A DNA stretch of 64,000 bases from Ruminococcus sp. YRD2003 (GTDB taxonomy: Bacteria; Bacillota; Clostridia; Oscillospirales; Ruminococcaceae), in NCBI GenBank assembly GCA_900109435.1, contig FNZT01000004.1:219540-283539 (forward strand), read 5' to 3'. The number at the start of each line of letters is the position of its first letter. Position 1 is the first letter of the stretch. Both the position numbers and the translations under genes were made by a program. Below, one piece after another: positions 32,598-39,861 of this stretch. The notes beneath the pieces were generated by a model. It was not told where the DNA came from. It made no database searches and saw only the letters and a list, made by a program, of their open reading frames with translations.

Positions 32598-33368
32598 TTA
32601 TCTTATAATCAGGCGTTCAATTTTGTGCGATTTGCCGCATTTCTCGTCAAATTCGACACAAACTGCACACATAAAGCAATCGCCTTCCGCCTCCTTGAAG
32701 CGTACAGGGGTGCGGAAACGGAAGCGTTCGAGCACGGGCTCTATCGCTGCGCCGAGACTCGAGACCTCAACGCCTGTCATGCCTGCGTCGGTAATATATG
32801 CCGTATGTCCGCCGAGTATCATCTCATCTGCGGTCTGGACGTGAGTATGCGTGCCGAATACGCCGCTGACTTTGCCTGTGAGATAGTGCCCCATAGCCTT
32901 TTTCTCGGAGGTCGCTTCAGCATGGAAGTCGACGAAGATATTAGGCGTGTCAATTTCCGTGAGGAGCTCGTCTATCTTGGTAAACGGGTTGTCAAGAGGG
33001 TCCATATAGACCGTGCCCATGAGGTTTATCACTGCTATGGAGTACGCTCCCATGTCGAGTACACACACTCCCTTCCCCGCAGCGCCGCCCTCGGGGTAGT
33101 TGGCGGGGCGGAGTATATAGTCGGCATCAAATAGGTCGGACGCCTCCCTGCGCTTGAAAGCGTGGTTGCCCGTGGTTATCACGTCTGCTCCCGCGCGTAT
33201 GAGCATATCGGCGGATTCGGGCGTTATGCCGTCGCCCGCAGCGGAATTCTCGCCGTTGACTATGGTGATATCGACTGCGAATTGGCGCTTCACGAGGCTC
33301 AGCTTCGAGGTCAGGAAGTCGGTGCCCGTCCTGCCCACAACGTCGCCGATGAATAAAAGATTCTTCAA
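32598..33368 (-). CDS. ymdB: YmdB-family metallophosphoesterase
   Basis: 256 residues, the length of the YmdB family (2',3'-cyclic nucleotide phosphodiesterase affecting biofilm and sporulation decisions in Bacillus subtilis). Metal-ligand motifs: GDVVGR at the N-terminus, NGEN, TTGNHAF, DFHAEATSE and GTHTHVQT. Start chosen at TTG 33368 with GGAGAG upstream, which gives the canonical N-terminus LKNLLFIGD; the frame extends further upstream across the promoter. Neighbour of spoVS as in other Firmicutes; no rny/ymdA gene is adjacent here. Confidence 0.92.
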   Translation of the reverse strand: MKNLLFIGDVVGRTGTDFLTSKLSLVKRQFAVDITIVNGENSAAGDGITPESADMLIRAGADVITTGNHAFKRREASDLFDADYILRPANYPEGGAAGKGVCVLDMGAYSIAVINLMGTVYMDPLDNPFTKIDELLTEIDTPNIFVDFHAEATSEKKAMGHYLTGKVSGVFGTHTHVQTADEMILGGHTAYITDAGMTGVEVSSLGAAIEPVLERFRFRTPVRFKEAEGDCFMCAVCVEFDEKCGKSHKIERLIIR

Positions 33369-33400
33369 GTTCTTTCTCTCCGTTCGTTTGATTTGATTTA

Positions 33401-33429
33401 TTATAACACTGCAAACGGAGCTTGTCAAG
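33401..33429 (-). promoter_or_regulatory. sigma-A promoter of the ymdB-type gene
   Basis: Minus strand TTGACA (33424-33429), 17 bases, TATAAT (33401-33406): perfect consensus. Confidence 0.85.
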
Positions 33430-33510
33430 GACGGAGAAACGGGTATCCTGCCGAAATCTGACTGCGGCGAGCGGCTCATTTTCAAGGCTGTCGTTCCTGT
33501 GCTATTGCAC

Positions 33511-33539
33511 TTGACAGAACGTATAAAAAGCTATATAAT
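33511..33539 (+). promoter_or_regulatory. sigma-A promoter of ppk
   Basis: TTGACA (33511-33516), 17 bases, TATAAT (33534-33539): perfect consensus, divergent from the previous promoter. Confidence 0.85.
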
Positions 33540-33612
33540 AATTATGTATAGATTATTGACGTTAATCAACGTTATTTTATAAATTATGCCGTTTGGCAGA
33601 ATGGAGACCGTT

Positions 33613-35865
33613 ATGGATCATCTCGAAAACAGAGAGCTTTCTTGGCTTAAATTTAACAAGCGCGTACTCGAGGAGGCTACCTGTCCCGATACCCCCTCGC
33701 TCGAGCGCATCGCTTTCTCCGCTATATATCAGAGCAATCTCGACGAATTCTTCATGGTTCGCGTGGGGTCTATCTCCGAGGACGAAAAGGATGAAAAGGA
33801 GAAAAAGAAAAAGGGCAAAAAGAAAAAAGACAGGAACTCGGATATGACTGCTTCTGAGCAGCTCGACGCCGTATTCACTGCTGTCCGCAGACTACAGCCG
33901 TCCGTTGAGGATGCTTACCGCAGGAATATGGAAGAGCTCGCACCTCACGGCTTCGAGCACGTCAGCTTCGAGACCGCCTCGCCCGAGGAGCTGGACTTTC
34001 TCGAGCTCTACTTCAAGCGCGAGATAAAGCCGTTTATTTCGGGATTGGTGATAAACGACGCTTTGCCGTTCCCATTCCTGCGCAACAAGGAACTGTACGT
34101 GGCTGTGCTGCTCAATGCGAAAAAGGGCATGAATATCGGTATGATACCTGCCACAAGCAAGGACAGGGAACGCATGATACCGCTCGGCAACAACGGCAAG
34201 CGCTTCATACTCGAGGAGGAAGTGATCCTTCACTTCGCGCACCTGATGTTCAAGGGCTATAAGGTGCAGGACAGAGCCGTCATGCGCGTGACGAGAAGTG
34301 CCGATATCATGGTCGACAACAAGGGCGCGGACTTCCGCGACCGCATGGAGGAGCTTGTATTCAAGCGCACAAAACTCAATCCCGTGCGCCTTGAAGTGAC
34401 AGACGAATTCAGCCGCGACGCCCTCGACTACATATGCAAAAAGCTAAAAATAAAGAACGGACGCGTGTTCAACTCGCACATACCGCTCGATCTATCGTAC
34501 CTGTATCAGCTTCAGGAGCTCGACAGCGACCCGAAGCTCCACTATGCTCCGCTTTCGCCGCGCAAGGCGGCTATGCTCGCAGAAAACAGGGCTGTATTCC
34601 CTCAGGTAAAAGCAAAGGATATACTTCTGAGCTATCCCTTTGAGGCTATGACTACCTCATTTATACGCTTGCTGGAGGAATCAGCAGCCGATCCGAAGGT
34701 AGTTTCCATAAAGATAACACTGTACCGCGTCGCCCGCAACAGCAAGGTCATCAGTGCGCTGTGCGCTGCTGCCGAAAACGGCAAGGAAGTCACGGTGATG
34801 ATAGAGCTCCGTGCACGCTTCGACGAGGCGAACAATATCGAGTGGTCCAAGGTGCTGCAAAAGGCAGGCGTAAGGGTGTTCTACGGACCGAAGGAGGTCA
34901 AGGCGCACTCGAAGCTCCTGCTCATCACGCGGAAGGCACAGGGCGGCGGCTTCGACTATGTAACGCAGATCGGTACAGGAAACTACAATGAAAAAACTGC
35001 CGCTCTCTATACCGACCTCATGCTTCTCACTGCTGACAGGGACATCGCCGCAGATGCGGAAGCTGTATTTGAGTCGCTTCGTAACGGAACATTCGTCGAA
35101 GCACCGAGAAAGCTGCTCGTGTCGCCTCTCGCACTCAGACCGCAGGTCCTCGCGCTCATGGACGAGCAGATAGAGATAGCCCGCAGCGGAGGCGACGGCT
35201 ACATAGCGGCAAAGGTCAACTCTCTCAACGACAGCGCCATTATCGAGAAGCTCATTGAGGCTTCGCGTGCAGGCGTAAGGATAGAACTCGTCGTAAGAGG
35301 CATATGCTGCATCGTGGCGGGTGTCCCAGGATATACGGAGAACATCAAGGTGCGCAGTATCGTGGGACGCTTCCTCGAGCACAGCCGAATCTTCATCTTC
35401 GGCAGCGAGAACAAGGACCAGAAGATATTTCTCGGCAGCGCAGACTGGATGAGCAGGAACACTATCCGCCGTGTGGAAGTTGCTGCTCCCGTCGAGGACG
35501 AGCGCCTGAAAAAGCGTATCCGCGAGATGTTCCGCGTACTGATGAGCGATAACGTCAAGGCTCGCGAGATGCAGCCTGACGGCTCCTATGTCCACACAGA
35601 GCGGAAGGACGGCGAGGAAGCTGTAAACGCGCAGGAATTCTTCTATGCTGAGGCTTACAGGCGTCTCGAGGAGAAGAGCGAAAAGCAGCAGCGTATGAAA
35701 AACGCCCGTGAGCAGAAGTCGAAAGCGAAAAAAGCTCCCGCTAAGAAGACTTCCTCGGCAAAAGCGGTAAAGAAGTCGGCAGCCGTGAAAAAAAAGGCGG
35801 CAAAAAAGCCCGTTTCAACGGCAAAGAGAACGACCACACGCAGGAAGAAAAAAGATGAAGAATAA
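33613..35865 (+). CDS. ppk1: polyphosphate kinase with basic insertion and histone-like tail
   Basis: PPK1 reversibly makes polyphosphate from ATP. The 750-residue protein has the N-terminal helical domain (ENRELSWLKFNKRVL), the two phospholipase-D-like catalytic domains with KAHSKLLLI (autophosphorylated His region) and RFLEHSRIFIF, and the IGTGNYNEKTA phosphate-binding motif. Two oddities: a Lys-rich insertion at about 56-76 in the N-terminal domain, and a 65-residue C-terminal tail of Lys/Ala/Ser/Thr repeats (KKAPAKKTSSAKAVKKSA type) like histone H1. Typical PPK1 is near 690 residues and lacks the tail. ATG 33613 is preferred since GGAG lies six bases upstream; ATG 33586 is possible. Confidence 0.93.
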   Translation: MDHLENRELSWLKFNKRVLEEATCPDTPSLERIAFSAIYQSNLDEFFMVRVGSISEDEKDEKEKKKKGKKKKDRNSDMTASEQLDAVFTAVRRLQPSVEDAYRRNMEELAPHGFEHVSFETASPEELDFLELYFKREIKPFISGLVINDALPFPFLRNKELYVAVLLNAKKGMNIGMIPATSKDRERMIPLGNNGKRFILEEEVILHFAHLMFKGYKVQDRAVMRVTRSADIMVDNKGADFRDRMEELVFKRTKLNPVRLEVTDEFSRDALDYICKKLKIKNGRVFNSHIPLDLSYLYQLQELDSDPKLHYAPLSPRKAAMLAENRAVFPQVKAKDILLSYPFEAMTTSFIRLLEESAADPKVVSIKITLYRVARNSKVISALCAAAENGKEVTVMIELRARFDEANNIEWSKVLQKAGVRVFYGPKEVKAHSKLLLITRKAQGGGFDYVTQIGTGNYNEKTAALYTDLMLLTADRDIAADAEAVFESLRNGTFVEAPRKLLVSPLALRPQVLALMDEQIEIARSGGDGYIAAKVNSLNDSAIIEKLIEASRAGVRIELVVRGICCIVAGVPGYTENIKVRSIVGRFLEHSRIFIFGSENKDQKIFLGSADWMSRNTIRRVEVAAPVEDERLKKRIREMFRVLMSDNVKAREMQPDGSYVHTERKDGEEAVNAQEFFYAEAYRRLEEKSEKQQRMKNAREQKSKAKKAPAKKTSSAKAVKKSAAVKKKAAKKPVSTAKRTTTRRKKKDEE

Positions 35866-36019
35866 AGAAACAGGGCGATGCTTAGACTGCTCCGCCTGAC
35901 GAAAATAGCAGGTCACCGAATACGCGCAGTAAGTTTACGGCTCGATAGCCCGCTATTCAAGTTAAGGGAAGCTGATCAATTACGCTCTTGCTTTTCTCGG
36001 TATTTCAAGGAGACAATGT

Positions 36020-36940
36020 ATGAATATAGAAGTGACAAGAATAAACAACGGCATCAGGATAGACCCGAAAGGCTACGTGCAGTCGGTCAACGAAGAGTAT
36101 TACTATCAACTCAAAAAGATAACCGACGATATCATCAACACCCGCCACGAAAAGCCCGTTATCCTGCTTTCCGGACCGTCGGGCTCGGGAAAGACCACCA
36201 CTGCCTTCATGATAGAAAAGCTCCTCGACGAAGCAGGCTGTGAGACTCACACAATTTCTATGGACAACTACTTCTGCCCGCTCACACACGAGGAGAAGGA
36301 GCTTGCTGCTCTCGGCAAAATGGACCTCGAATCCCCCGACCGCATCGACGCCGACCTGCTGAATACACAGATAGAGGCAATAGAACGCTGCGAGGAGATA
36401 GAGATACCCAAGTATAACTTTGCCGAGTCCACCCGCGAGCACAGTAACATCTTTCTGAAGCGCGGACAGGGCGAGCTCGTCATATTCGAGGGCATACACG
36501 CGCTGAATCCCGCGGTAATAACCGTGCCCGACAGCAAGCTCATCAAGCTCTATGTCAGCGTGCGCACGCGCGTCACCTGCGGAGACATCATACTCCACCC
36601 GTCAAAGGTACGCCTGATGAGACGAATGATACGCGACAAGAACTTCCGCAAGCGTTCGCTGAGAGAGACGATGAATATGTTTCACAGCGTAGAATCGGGC
36701 GAGAATAAGTACATCATGCCGTACAAGCACCGCTCCGACTATGATATCGACACTTTTATGGCGTACGAGCTGAATGCCTACCGTGATTCGCTGATAGACC
36801 AGCTCCGCGAGCTGAGCGACTTCCCTGAGCTTGCTGACGTGACGCAGGTGCTCGAGCAGCTCGTGCCGCTTGATAAAAAGGATATTTCCCGCGATTCGCT
36901 GATATGCGAATTCATCGGCAGCGGACAGTTCAAATACTGA
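36020..36940 (+). CDS. uridine kinase-like P-loop protein
   Basis: 306 residues of the uridine kinase/phosphoribulokinase superfamily: Walker A GPSGSGKT (52-59), DNYFCPLTHEE after strand 2 (family DDFY-like position), YNFAESTREHSN and VIFEGIHALNP. The N-terminal 45 residues and the C-terminal helices are extra relative to Udk, as in the Firmicutes uridine-kinase-like proteins. Substrate uncertain. AAGGAGAC precedes ATG 36020. 154 bases after ppk on the same strand; the gap shows no promoter or terminator, so co-transcription is possible. Confidence 0.85.
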   Translation: MNIEVTRINNGIRIDPKGYVQSVNEEYYYQLKKITDDIINTRHEKPVILLSGPSGSGKTTTAFMIEKLLDEAGCETHTISMDNYFCPLTHEEKELAALGKMDLESPDRIDADLLNTQIEAIERCEEIEIPKYNFAESTREHSNIFLKRGQGELVIFEGIHALNPAVITVPDSKLIKLYVSVRTRVTCGDIILHPSKVRLMRRMIRDKNFRKRSLRETMNMFHSVESGENKYIMPYKHRSDYDIDTFMAYELNAYRDSLIDQLRELSDFPELADVTQVLEQLVPLDKKDISRDSLICEFIGSGQFKY

Positions 36941-36948
36941 TATATACC

Positions 36949-36996
36949 AAAAGCGTAAAGCATCAGGATGCTCATCCTTCTGCCTTACGCTTTTTT
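36949..36996 (+). terminator. intrinsic terminator of the uridine-kinase-like gene
   Basis: AAAAGCGTAA (36949-36958) pairs with TTACGCTTTT (36985-36994) around a longer imperfect stem (GGATG/ATCC), then TT and GTT. Confidence 0.75.
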
Positions 36997-37026
36997 GTTA
37001 TGTATTAACGAGAATATATGTTTGGG

Positions 37027-37044
37027 TTTGTGCAGGTATACAAA
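37027..37044. repeat. 18-bp repeat, copy 2
   Basis: TTTGTGCAGGTATACAAA at 37027-37044 is identical to 21225-21242, where it lies between the tetR operators. The outer 5 bases at each end are complementary (TTTGT/ACAAA). Intergenic in both places. Confidence 0.5.
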
Positions 37045-37081
37045 GTTTCGGAAAATTCTTTCAATAATCAACGGTTTTCCA

Positions 37082-37111
37082 TTGAAAAACGGGTGATTCC
37101 GCACTTATTAT
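37082..37111 (+). promoter_or_regulatory. possible promoter of the phage-like gene pair
   Basis: TTGAAA (37082-37087), 18 bases, TATTAT (37106-37111). A 7-bp stem TGAGGGG/CCCCTCA (37111-37143) sits at the expected 5' end of the transcript. Confidence 0.5.
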
Positions 37112-37171
37112 GAGGGGCTGTTCGCAGAGAGAGCTTCCCCTCAGAGCGGATACACTCGGAAAGGAGAAAGA

Positions 37172-37483
37172 ATGAACTGGATAATCAGCGAAAAGTTCAT
37201 ACGCTATTCAGACGGCAAGGCAATAGTTTTGGCGAACATAGGTATGGATTCAACAGCCGACCTCCCAGAGGCCAATGCCTTCGAGGGACGTCTGCTTGAA
37301 AAGGGCTCGGTCGCACACGACATCGACACGGGCGACTGCTACTGCCTCAACAGCTCAGGGGTATGGAAGAAGCAGAAAACAGCGGGCGGAGGCGGTATCA
37401 TCCCGACCTTCAGCACGATACAGACCGCCGCGACACGGTCAATGGCAGTGGTCGGAGACCTTGTGATAACGGAGGAGGAATAA
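37172..37483 (+). CDS. small protein of phage-structural appearance
   Basis: 103 residues, no signal peptide. The N-terminal part (ISEKFIRYSDGKAIVLANIG) and the DxxTGDxYxLNSSGVWKK segment resemble short phage head or tail accessory proteins, where the last phrase is a common pattern; this is resemblance only. The glycine-rich AGGGG near 71-75 precedes a Thr/Ala tail. AAAGGAGAAAG ribosome-binding site. The next gene begins one base after its stop, so the two are translated together. Confidence 0.6.
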   Translation: MNWIISEKFIRYSDGKAIVLANIGMDSTADLPEANAFEGRLLEKGSVAHDIDTGDCYCLNSSGVWKKQKTAGGGGIIPTFSTIQTAATRSMAVVGDLVITEEE

Positions 37484-37484
37484 T

Positions 37485-38174
37485 ATGGCAATAGTAAGAT
37501 TTGAAAACGCCCCGTCAGCTACTCTCTCGGCATTCAAAGATTTTCTTGATGAGAACAAGGAAGGTACGTTCCTTGAAAACATCACCGTTACACTTGACAC
37601 CAATTCCGACGGCACCCGCAATGCCAAACTGTGGATAGGCAGCGAAAGAACGTTTTATATCAGTTGTCTCGGCACCGTCAACAGTACCCACATTGCCTCA
37701 TTCACAGGCACCTACACCTCGCTCGTGTTCGACAACTTCACGGATTCCGACAAGGTCGCATTCCAGTTTTCGTCGGCTATTCTCTGCACCAACGGACTGA
37801 TACTTTCGGGCGTCGATACCACAGACAGCAAGACGATACAGCGCATCATCATCACTGTAGACGATGAAGGCAAGCTCGCGCTCATAGTTCCCGCAAAGAG
37901 CGCGTATTCGTTCTCAGCGGCGGATACGGACTATGCCGTTATAGTCAGCGACTCCACAGTTCCGACGCCGCTGAATATCGGACCTTCCTACAGCTCGAAT
38001 GTCACCTCGCTTGCTCCGATACCTGTAAAGTCACTCGGGACAACGCGTATGCTTCCTTACGTGTACGCAGCCCTGACGACTCAGCTCAACAGCGAGGGCT
38101 TACAGTCGGTAGAGATAGACGGAGTCCCCTTCATCACGAACGGCATCTTCTATATCAAGGACGACGGTGAATAA
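37485..38174 (+). CDS. unidentified protein paired with the preceding gene
   Basis: 229 residues, predicted mostly beta-strand, Thr/Ser/Asp-rich, no signal peptide or membrane helix, no recognised domain. The start ATG 37485 uses GAGGAGGAAT in the end of the preceding gene. Composition and pairing recall a phage tail or head-fibre gene, but there are no other phage genes around, so this may be a two-gene remnant or a domesticated cassette. Confidence 0.6.
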   Translation: MAIVRFENAPSATLSAFKDFLDENKEGTFLENITVTLDTNSDGTRNAKLWIGSERTFYISCLGTVNSTHIASFTGTYTSLVFDNFTDSDKVAFQFSSAILCTNGLILSGVDTTDSKTIQRIIITVDDEGKLALIVPAKSAYSFSAADTDYAVIVSDSTVPTPLNIGPSYSSNVTSLAPIPVKSLGTTRMLPYVYAALTTQLNSEGLQSVEIDGVPFITNGIFYIKDDGE

Positions 38175-38178
38175 CAAA

Positions 38179-38201
38179 AAGCCGCACATAAAGTGCGGCT
38201 T
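38179..38201. terminator. terminator serving proS (minus) and the phage-like pair
   Basis: AAGCCGCAC (38179-38187), 5-base loop, GTGCGGCTT (38193-38201). On the minus strand it is followed by TTTTTGTT, ending proS; on the plus strand the tail is weak. Confidence 0.75.
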
Positions 38202-38217
38202 ACATAAAACGTGCTTA

Positions 38218-39657
38218 TTAATATGCTTTTCCCCAGTATACCATATGCTTGGCAGGCTTGCCGCAGCATACACATACGTCCGAGAGGTGTTCCTGCTCGA
38301 AGGGGATACATCTCGAGCCAACACCTGTCTGCTCCTTAACGGAGTCCTCGCAGGCTTCCTCGCCGCACCACATAGCCTTGATGAAGCCGTCGCCCTGCTC
38401 GAGAGCCTTGTTTATCTCGTCGATAGTCGTGCAGGCGTAGGTGCGTCTCTTCTGATTCTCAAGAGCCTTGTTGAACATACCGTCGTGAGCCTCTGTGAGC
38501 TTCTGCTGAACGGCAGTCTCAAGGTCTGTGAGAGCTACAGTTGCCTTCTCGCCGTTCCAGCGTGAGGCGATAATACAGTTGCCCTCCTCGATGTCGCGCG
38601 GACCTATCTCCACACGGAGCGGAACGCCTTTCATCTCATACTCGGCAAACTTCCAGCCGGGAGAATTCTCACTGTCGTCGAGCTTAACACGCAGACCGAG
38701 CTTAGCGAGTCTGTCCTTGAGCTCGCCTGCCTTTTCGAGTACGCCCTCCTTGTGCTGAGCAACGGGAATGATAACGACCTGTATAGGAGCTACAGCAGGC
38801 GGAAGCACGAGTCCGTTATCGTCGCCGTGAGTCATGATGACAGCGCCGATAAGGCGGGTCGTAACGCCCCAGCTTGTCTGGTGCGGGAAAACACGCTTGT
38901 TTTCCTTGTCGGTGTATTCGATGTCGAAAGCCTTAGCAAAGCCGTCGCCGAAATAGTGGGAAGTACCTGCCTGAAGCGCCTTGCCGTCGTGCATGAGAGC
39001 CTCGATAGCGTAGGTGGAAACAGCTCCTGCGAATTTATCGCTCTCGGTCTTCTTGCCCTTTACAACAGGCATAGCGAGGGACTGCTCGCAGAAATCGGCA
39101 TATACGTTGAGCATACGCTCGGTCTCTTCGATAGCCTCTTCAGCAGTGGCGTGGATTGTGTGACCTTCCTGCCAGAGGAACTCTCTTGAACGGAGGAAGG
39201 GACGGGTGGTCTTTTCCCAGCGGACAACGCTTACCCACTGATTGTAGAGCTTGGGTAGGTCGCGGTAGGAGTGTACGATATTAGCGTAGTGCTCACAGAA
39301 AAGCGTCTCGGAGGTCGGGCGCACGCAGAGCCTGTCCTCGAGCTTTTCGCTTCCGCCGTAAGTTACCCAAGCCACTTCGGGAGCGAAGCCCTCGACGTGG
39401 TCTTTCTCCTTCTGGAGAAGGCTCTCGGGGATGAACATAGGCATACACACATTCTCATGGCCTGTCGCCTTGAATGTTGAGTCGAGTATGTGCTGGATAT
39501 TCTCCCAGATAGCGTAGCCGTAGGGTCGGATGACCATACAGCCCTTGACGCTGGTGTACTCGATGAGTTCAGCCTTCTTGCAGATATCGGTGTACCACTG
39601 TGCGAAGTCCTCGTCCATAGAGGTTATCGCGGTAACAAGTTTTTTATCTTTTGCCAT
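38218..39657 (-). CDS. proS: prolyl-tRNA synthetase, short (archaeal/eukaryotic-like) type
   Basis: 479 residues charging tRNA-Pro. Class II core with [30 protein letters not shown] and the motif 3 region ([18 protein letters not shown]), anticodon-binding domain after residue 285, and the C-terminal zinc-associated region ending in Tyr (CGEEACED...[18 protein letters not shown]) that defines the ProS type without an editing insertion. Start is ATG 39657 with AAGAGGA upstream; the frame extends 11 codons further without a better start. Confidence 0.96.
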   Translation of the reverse strand: MAKDKKLVTAITSMDEDFAQWYTDICKKAELIEYTSVKGCMVIRPYGYAIWENIQHILDSTFKATGHENVCMPMFIPESLLQKEKDHVEGFAPEVAWVTYGGSEKLEDRLCVRPTSETLFCEHYANIVHSYRDLPKLYNQWVSVVRWEKTTRPFLRSREFLWQEGHTIHATAEEAIEETERMLNVYADFCEQSLAMPVVKGKKTESDKFAGAVSTYAIEALMHDGKALQAGTSHYFGDGFAKAFDIEYTDKENKRVFPHQTSWGVTTRLIGAVIMTHGDDNGLVLPPAVAPIQVVIIPVAQHKEGVLEKAGELKDRLAKLGLRVKLDDSENSPGWKFAEYEMKGVPLRVEIGPRDIEEGNCIIASRWNGEKATVALTDLETAVQQKLTEAHDGMFNKALENQKRRTYACTTIDEINKALEQGDGFIKAMWCGEEACEDSVKEQTGVGSRCIPFEQEHLSDVCVCCGKPAKHMVYWGKAY

Positions 39658-39701
39658 TTGTAACGTCCTCTTTTCATGTTGTGATAACAATAAGTAAGTA
39701 C

Positions 39702-39730
39702 ATTATACCATTGCCGCCCGTTTTTGTCAA
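39702..39730 (-). promoter_or_regulatory. sigma-A promoter of proS
   Basis: Minus strand TTGACA (39725-39730), 17 bases, TATAAT (39702-39707): perfect consensus. The leader is only about 35 bases, so there is no T-box. Confidence 0.85.
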
Positions 39731-39749
39731 CCTGCAATAGCTCAGATCG

Positions 39750-39822
39750 CAGGGGTGGACCATCGGTCGTCCGCCCGAAAGAATACGACAATTCAATGAG
39801 CGCACAGAATGCGCTCCTACAG
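39750..39822. repeat. two GC palindromes, one with CTACAG tail
   Basis: An imperfect stem GGGGTGGAC...GTCGTCCGCCC (about 39750-39775) and a perfect GAGCGCA (39798-39804)/TGCGCTC (39810-39816) followed by CTACAG. Same family as the palindromes at 5461, 7766 and 43132. Confidence 0.55.
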
Positions 39823-39827
39823 CAAAA

Positions 39828-39854
39828 ACAGGCGGCTCAAAATGAACCGCCTGT
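39828..39854 (-). terminator. terminator of the LRR-dockerin gene
   Basis: Stem ACAGGCGG (39828-39835)/CCGCCTGT (39847-39854); on the minus strand it is followed by TTTTTGCTG. Confidence 0.75.
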
Positions 39855-39861
39855 AAATATG

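Noticed and set aside
21225-37044. The 18-bp direct repeat as phage attachment sites
   Set aside because: The 16 kb between the copies contains housekeeping and surface genes, no integrase, and no phage region; reported only as a short repeat.
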